Numbered from the stretch's first letter, positions 1-8,813 are shown. The stretch: DNA of 56,397 nucleotides from Thiomargarita sp. (GCA_020721005.1 DYNP01000019.1:1-56397); one strand, 5' to 3'. The notes: generated from the sequence alone by a model not told the origin. Program-made: numbers and translations.

Positions 1-1
1 T

Positions 2-1537
2 GCCGACCAATTACGGGGCGCGATGAATGCTGACGATTTTCGTGACTACATGCTTTCATTTTTATTTTTGCGTTATTTATCAGATAAGTATGAAACCGCC
101 GCTAAAAAACAACTTAAAACAGACTATAAACCGCTTGAGCAGTGGTATCGAGAAAATCAGCAGGATGATGTGTCAGAATTTGAAAAATTAATGCGCCGCA
201 CCATGCACTATGTGATTGCTCCAAAGTATCTATGGAATAACATCGCAGAAATGGCGCGCACCCAACATAATGAACTGCTGGAAACTTTACAAAACGGATT
301 TAAATATATTGAAAATGAATCGTTTGGCAGGGCATTTGGTGGCTTGTTTTCTGAAATTAATCTAAGCTCAGAAAAACTCGGTAAAAATCTAAAAGCCCGC
401 AATGATAAATTATGCAGCATTATCAGCAAATTGAATGAAGGCTTGGCGCAATTTTCCACTGACAGCGACAGTTTGGGCGATGCGTATGAATATTTAATTG
501 GTCAATTTGCGGCGGGCTCAGGTAAAAAAGCAGGCGAATTTTATACCCCGCAACCGATTTCTAGCATCCTTTCTGGCATTGTCACCTTGGACTGTCAAGA
601 GCCGGCAACGGGCAAAAAAAGGAAATTGGGTGACATATTAGATTTTGCATGTGGTTCGGGTTCATTGTTATTAAATATCCGCCATCGCATGGGAAAAGAC
701 AAGATTGGTAAAATTTACGGGCAGGAAAAAAATATCACTACTTACAACCTCGCCCGCATGAACATGTTGCTGCACGGGGTCAAAGATTCGGAATTTGAAA
801 TTTATCACGGCGACACTTTATCAAACGATTGGGATATTTTGCGCGAAGCCAATCCAGCGAAAAAACTCCGGTTTGATGCGGTGGTCGCGAATCCGCCCTT
901 TAGTTATCGCTGGGAACCAACGGAATCCCTCAGTAATGACATGCGTTTTAAAGACTACGGACTTGCCCCCAAATCTGCGGCGGATTTTGCGTTTTTGCTG
1001 CACGGTTTCCACTACTTAAAAGACGATGGCGTGATGGCGATTGTTTTACCGCATGGCGTACTATTTCGGGGTGCTGCAGAAGAACGGATTCGCACTAAAC
1101 TACTGAAAGATGGCAATGTTGACACGGTGATCGGTTTACCGGCCAATTTGTTTTATTCTACGGGCATTCCGGTGTGTATTGTGGTGTTAAAAAAATGCAA
1201 AAAGCCTGATGATGTTTTGTTTATCAATGCCAGCGAGTTTTTTGAAAAAGACAAACGCCAAAACCGATTATTGCCAGAACACATTGACAAAATAATTGAC
1301 ACCTACCAATATCGCAAAGAAGAAGCGCGTTATTCGCGGCGGGTCTCAATGGCAGAAATCGAAACAAATGGCTACAATCTTAATATTTCTCGTTATATTA
1401 GTACCGCAATAACAGAGGAAATGATAGACTTAAATGCAGTTTATAGCGAATTAAATGCCATAGAAAAAATTATCAGCACGGCAAAAGATCGGCATAATGA
1501 ATTTCTTAAGGAGTTGGGATTACAATTCTTACCTTAA
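2..1537 (+). CDS. hsdM: Type I restriction-modification DNA methyltransferase subunit (partial at 5' end)
   Basis: N6-adenine methyltransferase subunit of a type I restriction-modification enzyme; with HsdS it methylates the recognition site, and with HsdR it forms the restriction complex. The reading frame is open to the left edge: codons from position 2 encode ADQLRGA directly before the Met at 23, which matches the usual HsdM N-terminus, so only a short N-terminal piece is missing. Numbering from that Met, the helical N-domain covers about 1-140, the SAM-binding motif DFACGSGS lies at about 207-214 and the catalytic NPPF at about 290-293. The C-terminus (ELGLQFLP) looks complete. No hsdS or hsdR follows; they may lie upstream of the window. 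Confidence 0.93.
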   Translation, partial: ADQLRGAMNADDFRDYMLSFLFLRYLSDKYETAAKKQLKTDYKPLEQWYRENQQDDVSEFEKLMRRTMHYVIAPKYLWNNIAEMARTQHNELLETLQNGFKYIENESFGRAFGGLFSEINLSSEKLGKNLKARNDKLCSIISKLNEGLAQFSTDSDSLGDAYEYLIGQFAAGSGKKAGEFYTPQPISSILSGIVTLDCQEPATGKKRKLGDILDFACGSGSLLLNIRHRMGKDKIGKIYGQEKNITTYNLARMNMLLHGVKDSEFEIYHGDTLSNDWDILREANPAKKLRFDAVVANPPFSYRWEPTESLSNDMRFKDYGLAPKSAADFAFLLHGFHYLKDDGVMAIVLPHGVLFRGAAEERIRTKLLKDGNVDTVIGLPANLFYSTGIPVCIVVLKKCKKPDDVLFINASEFFEKDKRQNRLLPEHIDKIIDTYQYRKEEARYSRRVSMAEIETNGYNLNISRYISTAITEEMIDLNAVYSELNAIEKIISTAKDRHNEFLKELGLQFLP

Positions 1538-1662
1538 TACGTTATTTTACAGTGCGCCAAGTGACAAATTCTGCAATCAAGGAAATCCTACAAAACTCTC
1601 TCCTTTACTTAAACATTAAGTATTCTTTCATCATAGAATTAAACCGAGAATTGCCGCTTGAC

Positions 1663-1693
1663 TTGACAAGACACTTGCCTGATGTGTTAGCAT
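1663..1693 (+). promoter_or_regulatory. Possible sigma-70 promoter of the CAP-domain gene
   Basis: TTGACA at 1663-1668 and TAGCAT at 1688-1693 lie about 50 bases upstream of the CAP gene start. The 19-base spacer is longer than the usual 17, so this is a weak assignment from sequence alone. Confidence 0.25.
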
Positions 1694-1740
1694 TACGGAC
1701 TCAATTCACCCAACTACTTATATTCTTTTAAGGACACCTC

Positions 1741-2799
1741 ATGAAAATACGGCTTTCTTTCTTCATCGTCGGAGTATTATTGAACTTACCCCACCTCGTT
1801 CAGGCGGAAACTGTTCCAGAATGTCATGACTCCCACATTCTCCAAGCCCAAAACTGTCCAGGTGACGAATTAGATACTTCAGAACAAGCTCTCTATGAGT
1901 TGATCAATCAATACCGCGCCCAACACAAACTCCCCAAAATTCCCCACTCCCCCTCTTTAACTCTGGTGGCCAATCGCCATGCCCAAGATTTGGCTAAAAA
2001 CCTCAAACTTCCCACCTCCAGTTGGAGCGATTGTCAATACGAAACTCTTGATCCAAGCACCTGGCCCTGCATGTGGACTGCCCCTCAACGTCTCATGACC
2101 AATTATCCGGACAAAGCCCACGAAATTATCGATTCCCGAGCCTATCGAGCCACCCCAGAAACTGCTTTTCACAATTGGCAAAACAATGGTTATTATCGAG
2201 CCATGTTGCTCAATCAATCCCCTTGGGAAACGCCTTGGAATGCCCTGGGCATTGCTATCTACAAAGAGTATGCAATCATCTGGCTGGGGCAAACTCCCGA
2301 TACTCAATTGGCCATCGATCTGCCCACTCTTCCCCCATTAGGCAAATCCCAAGCCTTTGATCCTCAAGGTTATCCCACTCGTTCTGACAGCCAATTCCTA
2401 GGGGGACTGGCAGTGGAACAAGGACCTTATGAAAATCGAGTTTCTGTAAATGTGACTCAGTCTCCCTTACTTACACTGCGTGGCGCCATCTTACCTGATC
2501 CCGCCCATGTTGGAGAATCAGTGGATATTGTGCTCAGCGTCCTTGTCACTTTACCCACCGGTGAAGAACAATTCTACCTGATCAATGAACAAGGAAAAAC
2601 CTTACCCTGGGATAAAAAAATGCAAAACTGGCAACCTTTTATCAAAAACACTCTATTACAAACTCCACACACCATAAAACTTTACCAGGGCAATTTCGAT
2701 CTTCCCAGCAACCTCCACATTTTCTTTGGCTACCGTCTGCCCAATCAACATGTGATTGTCAATGGACAACCCATAGAATTTATCCTTTTTAAACAATAA
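1741..2799 (+). CDS. Secreted CAP (SCP/PR-1-like) domain protein
   Basis: A 352-residue exported protein. Residues 1-22 form a Sec signal peptide (charged KIR, hydrophobic FFIVGVLLNL, cleavage near VQA-E). From about residue 46 the sequence ALYELINQYRAQHKLP followed by L..VA..HAQDLA is the opening of a CAP superfamily domain, which runs to about residue 190. The remaining C-terminal half has no family I recognise and may be a beta-rich accessory domain. CAP proteins are secreted and their bacterial substrates are mostly unknown, so no reaction is assigned. The ATG is preceded by AAGGACACC. It converges on moaA with a shared hairpin between them. Confidence 0.78.
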   Translation: MKIRLSFFIVGVLLNLPHLVQAETVPECHDSHILQAQNCPGDELDTSEQALYELINQYRAQHKLPKIPHSPSLTLVANRHAQDLAKNLKLPTSSWSDCQYETLDPSTWPCMWTAPQRLMTNYPDKAHEIIDSRAYRATPETAFHNWQNNGYYRAMLLNQSPWETPWNALGIAIYKEYAIIWLGQTPDTQLAIDLPTLPPLGKSQAFDPQGYPTRSDSQFLGGLAVEQGPYENRVSVNVTQSPLLTLRGAILPDPAHVGESVDIVLSVLVTLPTGEEQFYLINEQGKTLPWDKKMQNWQPFIKNTLLQTPHTIKLYQGNFDLPSNLHIFFGYRLPNQHVIVNGQPIEFILFKQ

Positions 2800-2824
2800 G
2801 CTGTATACTGAAAAGTCACTGCTC

Positions 2825-2852
2825 ACAACAGGAACTTTTCTGTTCCTGTTGT
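2825..2852. terminator. Bidirectional hairpin between convergent CAP gene and moaA
   Basis: Perfect 11-bp stem ACAACAGGAAC / GTTCCTGTTGT with a 6-base loop, in the 84-base gap between two convergent genes. There is no clear T-tract on either side, so it may be a weak intrinsic terminator or an mRNA 3'-end stabiliser. Confidence 0.55.
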
Positions 2853-2883
2853 AGCCCAAAACAATTTAACCTGTGCCCAATTA

Positions 2884-3870
2884 TCAACCTCCAGTCACAT
2901 TCATATACCGCATGATCTTTTGTTCCCCGGGGTGAAAAGAATGACTTTGTGGCTTAATCGACATCGCCTTTATAATCGCTTGTTTCAACGGTCCCATTTC
3001 CCCTGGATGAGCCCGAATAATTCTCCTTAAATCAACAGCATGTTCCTGTCCCAAACACAATAGTAACTGACCCTCAGTGGTAATCCTCACGCGATTACAA
3101 GTGTCGCAAAAATTGTGGGAATGCGGTGAAATAAAGCCCACTCGAGTTTGACAGTGCATAATTTGATAATAACGGGAAGGACCTTCAGTAGTTTCAGTGG
3201 TGGGAACCAAAGTAAATTGACGTTCCAAATCCCGTCGAATCTCTTCACTGGAATAAAAAGCCTCGGCCCGATCGCGCCCCGTTTCTCCCAAGGGCATTTC
3301 TTCAATAAAACTGATATCCAACCCTCTGTCAATGGCAAATTGCACTAAATCCACCACTTCTTGATGATTGCGATGTTTCAAAATGACCGCATTCAATTTG
3401 ATGCGATTGAAACCTGCCATTCTCGCCGCCTCAATTCCCTGTAACACTTGTTCAAGTTGCCCGGTGCGAGAAATCTGTCTAAAGCGTTCCGGGTCTAAAG
3501 TGTCCAAGCTGATATTAATTCGTTTTACTCCCGCAGCACGCAAGGCGTGAGCAAATCTGCTCAACTGGGAACCGTTGGTTGTCAATACCAATTCTCGTAG
3601 ACCCGGCAATTGCCCCAATTCCTCAAACAATTGCACTATATTTTTTCGAACCAAGGGCTCTCCTCCAGTCAAGCGGATTTTGGTCACTCCTAACTCGACA
3701 AAAGCCCGTCCTAACCAGGCTAATTCTTCCAAAGTCAGCAGTTGAGCCCGTGGCAAAAAAGTCATTTTTTCATCCATGCAGTAAACACAACGAAAGTCAC
3801 AGCGATCTGTAACTGACATTCGTAAATAAGTGATTTTACGATTAAAAGTGTCGATCAATTGAGTGGTCAT
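2884..3870 (-). CDS. moaA: GTP 3',8-cyclase MoaA (molybdenum cofactor synthesis)
   Basis: Radical SAM enzyme for the first step of molybdopterin synthesis, converting GTP to 3',8-cyclo-7,8-dihydro-GTP in the cytoplasm. The N-terminal 4Fe-4S cluster motif is C24-x3-C28-x2-C31 (CDFRCVYC). The second, substrate-binding cluster is in the C-terminal part (FCDTCNRVRI, then LLLCLG), and the protein ends in the conserved Gly-Gly needed for MoaA function. Its 328 residues are the family's usual length. No other moa or moe gene is adjacent. A TATAAT-like -10 box on the minus strand (3889-3894) lies about 20 bases upstream of the start. Confidence 0.97.
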   Translation of the reverse strand: MTTQLIDTFNRKITYLRMSVTDRCDFRCVYCMDEKMTFLPRAQLLTLEELAWLGRAFVELGVTKIRLTGGEPLVRKNIVQLFEELGQLPGLRELVLTTNGSQLSRFAHALRAAGVKRINISLDTLDPERFRQISRTGQLEQVLQGIEAARMAGFNRIKLNAVILKHRNHQEVVDLVQFAIDRGLDISFIEEMPLGETGRDRAEAFYSSEEIRRDLERQFTLVPTTETTEGPSRYYQIMHCQTRVGFISPHSHNFCDTCNRVRITTEGQLLLCLGQEHAVDLRRIIRAHPGEMGPLKQAIIKAMSIKPQSHSFHPGEQKIMRYMNVTGG

Positions 3871-3933
3871 GAATATTTCTCTTGCAGAATTATAAACGTG
3901 AATTTATAATGGCATTCTCTATTTGAAGTGAGG

Positions 3934-3962
3934 AGGGCAAACGTGTGTTTTATTGCCCTTTT
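3934..3962 (+). terminator. Terminator-like hairpin in the leader of the caspase gene
   Basis: Stem AGGGCAA (3934-3940) / TTGCCCT (3953-3959) with a 12-base loop, followed by TTT. No plus-strand gene ends just before it. It could terminate stray transcripts or attenuate transcription into the downstream caspase gene. Confidence 0.35.
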
Positions 3963-4022
3963 GAGTTATTTAAAACTGTACATCATTACAGCAATTCATC
4001 AAAATCTGTTATCAATTGCTCT

Positions 4023-4073
4023 GGTCACTTAAACTGTTCAGGTTTTCAAAATTTGATAAGTTTTTAAGTGACC
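4023..4073 (+). promoter_or_regulatory. Inverted repeat in the leader of the caspase gene
   Basis: Perfect 11-bp inverted repeat GGTCACTTAAA (4023-4033) / TTTAAGTGACC (4063-4073) with a 29-base spacer, ending 12 bases before the GGAGG ribosome-binding site of the next gene. It could be an operator or an mRNA structure; which one is unknown. Confidence 0.4.
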
Positions 4074-4098
4074 CAGAATAATTTCTGGAGGATGTTTT

Positions 4099-4995
4099 AT
4101 GTTGTTTATCAATGCCCGATATCTCTGTTTAGCGGTCAGTTTATGGGTCAGTCCACTGCTTCATGCCACGGAGCGGTGTGCACAATCTCCCAATAATTGG
4201 CCTTTTGCAACAGTTTCAACTCCAGCTCATTTTATCTTAAGTTTAGGCGCCAATACCCAAGGTTTGGTTAAAGCCAATCAAGATGCGCAAGAGTTTGCCA
4301 AAATTTTACAACAGCATTTGCAGCAAAAATTTCCTGCAAATCAAAGCATTTACAGTTGTGTATTGGAAAATGTAACTCGTCAAGAGCTGGATGAAAGTTT
4401 GGAAAAGTTGCAGCAATTGGTCAAATTGTCCGATGAGGTGTATATTTACTTTTCTGGACATGGGACGCAAAGATTGAATGAAGCTACAGAAACTGATTGC
4501 CTTGATGAAATGTTAGTCCCATTTTACGCAGAGTCTGTTCAAGATAGAATTCCAGACAGTGAATTGATGCGAGATGATGAATTTGCTGAAGAAGTTAATG
4601 AAATCGCCGATAAAGTTCAAAATAAAATCACCATAGTATTGGACAGTTGTTTTTCCAGTGGCATGCTGCGAGCTCCCGGTTGTAGCCTAAAAGCCAAAGT
4701 GGCTATTAATCAAGGGGATGAAGGACTTGTGCTTCCCAATAAAACCTGTGCAGCCAATAGACAATTAAAACGTTTACAAGGCACTTTGTATACCGCTTCC
4801 CGAGAGGAACAAATGGCTTTTGAAACTCCAAACGGAGGGTTACTGACTCAAATTTTATTGAAACACTGGCAATTGGATCTAAACCAATCTTTAGATGAGG
4901 TTTTTATCAAGGCAGCCAAGGAGTTAGCTGCCAATCTTTCATGTCTACAACATCCGGAAAAATGGAGAAATGGGCAACAAATCTCGATCCAGTAA
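4099..4995 (+). CDS. Exported caspase-like (C14/metacaspase) cysteine protease
   Basis: A 298-residue caspase-fold peptidase. Residues 1-23 look like a Sec signal peptide (hydrophobic LCLAVSLWVSPLL, cleavage near HA-T). The catalytic dyad is visible: His121 in YFSGHGTQ and Cys184 in VLDSCFSSG, each after the hydrophobic beta-strand expected in the fold. Acidic DCLDEMLVPF between them matches the substrate-pocket and calcium region of metacaspases. Bacterial relatives usually cleave after Arg or Lys, but specificity here is not shown. Export points to a periplasmic or extracellular role rather than cytosolic cell death. The ATG has GGAGG about 9 bases upstream. It converges on pgl. Confidence 0.87.
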   Translation: MLFINARYLCLAVSLWVSPLLHATERCAQSPNNWPFATVSTPAHFILSLGANTQGLVKANQDAQEFAKILQQHLQQKFPANQSIYSCVLENVTRQELDESLEKLQQLVKLSDEVYIYFSGHGTQRLNEATETDCLDEMLVPFYAESVQDRIPDSELMRDDEFAEEVNEIADKVQNKITIVLDSCFSSGMLRAPGCSLKAKVAINQGDEGLVLPNKTCAANRQLKRLQGTLYTASREEQMAFETPNGGLLTQILLKHWQLDLNQSLDEVFIKAAKELAANLSCLQHPEKWRNGQQISIQ

Positions 4996-5051
4996 TTAGA
5001 CTTTTGCTGAATTTAGAGATTAAATCGCATATTCAATTGTATAGGGCAGTC

Positions 5052-5741
5052 TCATTTACCTTCCCCCCAAGCTGCTTGATCGATAAATACCTGCATGGGA
5101 CTCATTTCTGCCAGTTGGACCACGGGTAAATTGAAATGGGACCGCCACTGTTGAACCGCCAATCGTTTGGTTTCTCCAGTGATCAATAACAACAGGTGTT
5201 GAGTATTTGCCAAGGCTATTGGACTCAATGTCACCCGACAAGGAGGTGGTTTGGGAGCAGTGAGGACTGAATATACCCACCTATCGGACGGAACTTCTAT
5301 GCTTGGGAAGATACTGGCCACATGTCCATCTTCCCCCATGCCCAATATTACTACATCAAAAGGCATGGCTTTTTTAATAATTTCTTCATAGTTATCAGCA
5401 GCTTCAATGACACCCAATTCTGTTGGAATGGGATGAATTTGAGTTTTTGGAATTGGGACTTGATTTAACCACACCGTTTCTGCCAGGTGATGATTGCGTT
5501 GGGAATCCTCAATTGGCAAAACTCGCTCATCTCCATAGTAGATAAACCAAGATTTCCAATTTGTAATTCCTGATCTCAAGTGTTGATAAGTCTGTTTGGG
5601 GGTTGTGCCCCCCGCCAATACTATTCGAAAATAACCTTGTTGTGCAATACATTGGTTAGCCCACTCAATCACTTGTTGGGCAGCTTGTACAGCCACTTGC
5701 TCTGGCTGCGATAAAATAATCCATTGAGTTGTCATTTGCAT
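5052..5741 (-). CDS. pgl: 6-phosphogluconolactonase
   Basis: Hydrolyses 6-phosphogluconolactone to 6-phosphogluconate in the oxidative pentose phosphate pathway. The 229 residues carry the DevB/SOL-type signatures: LAGGTTPKQTY (phosphate binding), YYGDERVLP, and LGMGEDGHVASIFP with the catalytic-region histidine. The length is normal. An alternative start two codons downstream (M3) is equally possible. No zwf or edd lies alongside, so it is not in the usual glucose-6-phosphate cluster. Its 5' side faces a palindromic repeat element. Confidence 0.93.
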   Translation of the reverse strand: MQMTTQWIILSQPEQVAVQAAQQVIEWANQCIAQQGYFRIVLAGGTTPKQTYQHLRSGITNWKSWFIYYGDERVLPIEDSQRNHHLAETVWLNQVPIPKTQIHPIPTELGVIEAADNYEEIIKKAMPFDVVILGMGEDGHVASIFPSIEVPSDRWVYSVLTAPKPPPCRVTLSPIALANTQHLLLLITGETKRLAVQQWRSHFNLPVVQLAEMSPMQVFIDQAAWGEGK

Positions 5742-5783
5742 GATTTACCTTACTTAAAATGGCTAGATTTTATCATCTATTCA

Positions 5784-5981
5784 ATGGACCTTTTGCAAAA
5801 GTATGCGATCTACAGCGTTTTAGCCGGAGTGGAGGCTTTAGCCGGTCGGCATCACCCCACACACTCAAATTACAAGGCACTTACCGCCAGCCGGCTAAAG
5901 CCTCCACTCCAACGTACTTTAGTGGCAACCACTTTATCGTTGCCCATACAGGGCTCTACATGACTTTTGCAAGAGATCTAA
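5784..5981. mobile_element. MITE-like palindromic element, short form
   Basis: The ends carry inverted repeats around TTTTGCAAAAGT (left 5785-5803, right 5961-5980), similar to the termini at 29153-29640. Inside is a perfect 20-bp inverted repeat: GGAGTGGAGGCTTTAGCCGG at 5826-5845 and its complement at 5891-5910, around a 45-base centre containing GGCATCACCCCACACACTC. No transposase reading frame is present. It fills most of the 308-base gap between pgl and the next gene. Confidence 0.7.
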
Positions 5982-6049
5982 AACGTAACAATTTGAATCG
6001 AAAGGGACTGCTCATCCAAAATTGAAAAATAATCAATTGATGACCTACC

Positions 6050-6691
6050 CTAAGGTCCACAACCAAAATACATTTCGGAAACAGCCACATCCTTCCACTG
6101 TTTGCCGGGATACACGTTGTTAATTTCAAATTTGATCCTAACAGCGGTCTTTTTCCCCATCCAGCGACCAAAAGATAAAGAAAAGTATTGTTCTCCCCTC
6201 ACATCCTTTAAGTTCACTTTGGCAAATGGTTGATCTTCAATTGAAACTAAAAAAGTTTTAACTCGAGAATTTTTAGCCCAAATCTCAGGCGACTTCTGAT
6301 AGCCATTTGCAATCCATACTTGATCACAATACCCTCCCCATCCAGTCGATTGTTCAAATTCATAATCGAATTCAAAGTATTCTCCAATACCGTAACCCTC
6401 TTGTCCTTCATTCCAAGCTGTTGTGAGATCGTCATCCACGATATTGTAAATTTCATACGTATTTTTACCCTGACTAGGTAGAAAAGAAGAGGCTCGCAAA
6501 TTGTGATCAGGGGCAATTCCGCAACAACCTCTGAGGGTATTTTCCTGAACTATAGATGTTGGCTCATCAACTGTTTTGGCCTCAATTTCTAACAGAGCAT
6601 GGGCAGTGGGACTCTTTAACCCCAACAAAATCACCCAATAGAGCAATTTTTTTTGGAGGGGATGGAAGTTCTTGAATTTAAATACTGACAT
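6050..6691 (-). CDS. Secreted protein with NADase-type glycan-binding (discoidin-like) domain
   Basis: A 213-residue exported protein. The N-terminus has basic residues then a hydrophobic stretch LLYWVILLGL ending near AHA, consistent with a signal peptide. From about residue 65 the sequence follows the NADase-type glycan-binding domain pattern: DDDLTTAWNEG, GIGEYFEFDY, IANGYQKS, NSRVKTFLVS, VYPGKQWKDVAVSEMYF. This jellyroll, F5/8-like domain binds sugars in relatives; the ligand here is unknown. Cysteines at GCCG and the C-terminal GCGP could form disulfides outside the cytoplasm. No enzyme domain is attached. The family assignment rests on motif recall. Confidence 0.65.
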   Translation of the reverse strand: MSVFKFKNFHPLQKKLLYWVILLGLKSPTAHALLEIEAKTVDEPTSIVQENTLRGCCGIAPDHNLRASSFLPSQGKNTYEIYNIVDDDLTTAWNEGQEGYGIGEYFEFDYEFEQSTGWGGYCDQVWIANGYQKSPEIWAKNSRVKTFLVSIEDQPFAKVNLKDVRGEQYFSLSFGRWMGKKTAVRIKFEINNVYPGKQWKDVAVSEMYFGCGP

Positions 6692-7146
6692 AGACAGTCC
6701 TTATTTCTCGCATAAACGGGTCAAGATAAGCAGAAACAGTGACAATTGACGATTATTTTTCAAGTTCGCTTTATTTTTCACTTTACATTACTGGTCTTTT
6801 ATTGCAACATTAATAATTTAACGGGGAATAAAAATGGTCATTAAAAACTCATTACTGTTCCACAAAAACTCATTATTGTTTCACCGAAAAATAAAGTATA
6901 TCTTGCATAATCAATATTAGTAACTCACTGTTAATTAAAGGTTTTTATTGAAAATTATTGTTTTTAATCCTCATTTATTCCAAATAGATGATACAACTAT
7001 TCATTTCTCAATGGAATTGAAATGAATTTTTAGCGGAATGGCAAATCATTCTTATGGTTAACCAATATGGCATAAATTTTGAGCTAAGAGAAAGTAACTT
7101 TTTAAGATTGATTCAATATTAATTTGCTTTGCATAGGAGTATACTG
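6692..7146. other. AT-rich intergenic region with a small tandem duplication
   Basis: 455 bases between divergently transcribed genes, so it should hold both promoters, but I cannot assign them. The one clear structure is a 21-bp tandem duplication (6843-6863 and 6864-6884, about 19 of 21 identical). It lies in a possible 28-codon frame, 6834-6920, with GGGGA upstream and the peptide repeat KNSLLFH twice. I regard that frame as unproven. Confidence 0.4.
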
Positions 7147-8769
7147 ATGATGGAAAAATTCTCTATTACCCGTTTGATAGTAACAGGCCTACAAGAATTG
7201 CACCCCTATACTTACCTTATCGCTGACTGGCTCATCCTATTTTGCCTGATTTTGACCCTATTAGCCACTTATCATACTTTTCATAAACACCGGAATCAGT
7301 TCACAGCCATTGTTCCATCCTTATTAAGCGGATTGGGACTGTTCAGTATTTTTTTCATTCTCTTTGTAGAATTAAGTATCTTTAACGTCCAACAAATTGA
7401 AAAAAGTTTGCCCACCTTTTTAGAAGGCATCCGCATGGCATTCGTTATTGGAGTAGTTATTGTTTTCTGCACCAGTATTATCAAAATAGCCAATCGACGC
7501 CTTTTGGCTCAAGAAAAAGTGGCCCACGACGGTATTCATGTCACCCCCAAAATGATTTATTTGGTGTTGCGGGAAATTAGCGATTACACTGGGGAACAAA
7601 AAACCATGCTCTCCAGTTTAGTGGAACAAACCCGAGAACAACGTCAACATATTCAACAAGTTTTGCAATTCCAACAAACCAATTCTGCCCAAGAAGTTAA
7701 GTTGTTAGAAGAAATTAAACACAGTTTAGTCGGGGAAAAATCTCTAGGCAGTGAGTTACAAAAATTACAAGCCACCTTTTTATCTCAAGCCAATAATTTT
7801 CCAGAATTAGAAAAGTTAGAAGAAGTAATTCAAGGTTTAGTCACTGTACAAAACAACTATCGAGAAGAAACTGTCCATGTCCATCAACAATTCAGTCAAT
7901 CAGCCAACAGTTTAAATCAATTTCAACAAGCCCTACAAACAGTTGTCGACCGCAGCCAAGCCATTCCCGAAGTTATGCAACATGCCAATGAATTGGTACA
8001 AAACCTCCATCAGCGACTGCAAAATGTTACTCATTCCCTTAACGATTTTGAATTGTTACATCAAAAAGTTGGACATGATCTGCCAGAGTTAGAAAGTAAT
8101 TTTACTCAATTTTTGCAAGGCACGCAAAAAGAAATTCAACGCAATTTAAATTTAGTAGAAACCGCCTTAGAAACGCAATTGGACATGGCGGAATCCTCTT
8201 TAGAAGCCCAATTAGAGGGATTTACTGCCCTACAAAAAGGATTTCAAACTTTAGAAGCAGAAACCCGTTCCACAGTCGATCAATGGGTTACGGACATCAG
8301 TGAGACTTTACAACGTTTTTCCGGACAAATTCATCAAACCACAGGCGCTCTTCATTTTAAACCCACCAAAGAGGTAATTGAAGAATCATTGAGAACAACG
8401 CAACATCTTGATGATCTTGATGATGACAATGAGGAGATTCTCCTCAACAAATCTCACAATTCTGGAGAAATATGGCAGAGTCGGGGTTACAATCTTATGG
8501 AGTCTGGTTCCTATGAGGAAGCAATTCGTTACTTTGATAAAGCTATTGCGTTGAAACCCAAGGAATTTTCTCTATTTTACAACAAGGCATGTTGCTATGC
8601 CTTAGAAGGCAAAGCAGAATTGGCGATCACCACTTTGCATCAGGCCATTCATTTGAATCCAGAATGCCAAGAAATGGCAAAAAATGATTCCGATTTTGAT
8701 TATTTACGAGATCACTCCAAATTCCAATTTTTACTCAGAAATGGGGCTGTAAATGGAGGATTTGTCTAA
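7147..8769 (+). CDS. Membrane protein with MotA/ExbB-like segment, long coiled coil and C-terminal TPR
   Basis: 540 residues from ATG 7147, chosen because AGGAG (7135-7139) sits 7 bases upstream; a TTG at 7129 in the same frame has no such site. Three hydrophobic segments come first (about residues 17-40, 57-80 and 98-118). Between and around them PSLLSGLGLF, LPTFLEGIRMAF and VIGVVIVF resemble the pore helices of MotA/TolQ/ExbB/ZorA proton channels. Residues about 145-410 are Gln/Glu/Leu-rich coiled coil. Near 440-525 is a TPR-like unit (SRGYNLMESGSYEEAIRYF, then NKACCYALEGKAELAI). No ExbD/MotB/ZorB-type partner is adjacent. The function is unknown; a channel or scaffold is inferred. Confidence 0.7.
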   Translation: MMEKFSITRLIVTGLQELHPYTYLIADWLILFCLILTLLATYHTFHKHRNQFTAIVPSLLSGLGLFSIFFILFVELSIFNVQQIEKSLPTFLEGIRMAFVIGVVIVFCTSIIKIANRRLLAQEKVAHDGIHVTPKMIYLVLREISDYTGEQKTMLSSLVEQTREQRQHIQQVLQFQQTNSAQEVKLLEEIKHSLVGEKSLGSELQKLQATFLSQANNFPELEKLEEVIQGLVTVQNNYREETVHVHQQFSQSANSLNQFQQALQTVVDRSQAIPEVMQHANELVQNLHQRLQNVTHSLNDFELLHQKVGHDLPELESNFTQFLQGTQKEIQRNLNLVETALETQLDMAESSLEAQLEGFTALQKGFQTLEAETRSTVDQWVTDISETLQRFSGQIHQTTGALHFKPTKEVIEESLRTTQHLDDLDDDNEEILLNKSHNSGEIWQSRGYNLMESGSYEEAIRYFDKAIALKPKEFSLFYNKACCYALEGKAELAITTLHQAIHLNPECQEMAKNDSDFDYLRDHSKFQFLLRNGAVNGGFV

Positions 8770-8813
8770 CTCGTTAAATGAGAAAAAAATCGTAACTACC
8801 TACCCCCCAAAAA

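Noticed and set aside
3871-4098. Molybdenum cofactor riboswitch upstream of moaA
   Set aside because: The minus-strand leader of moaA is too short (a -10-like box lies about 20 bases from the start) and the hairpins here face the opposite gene.
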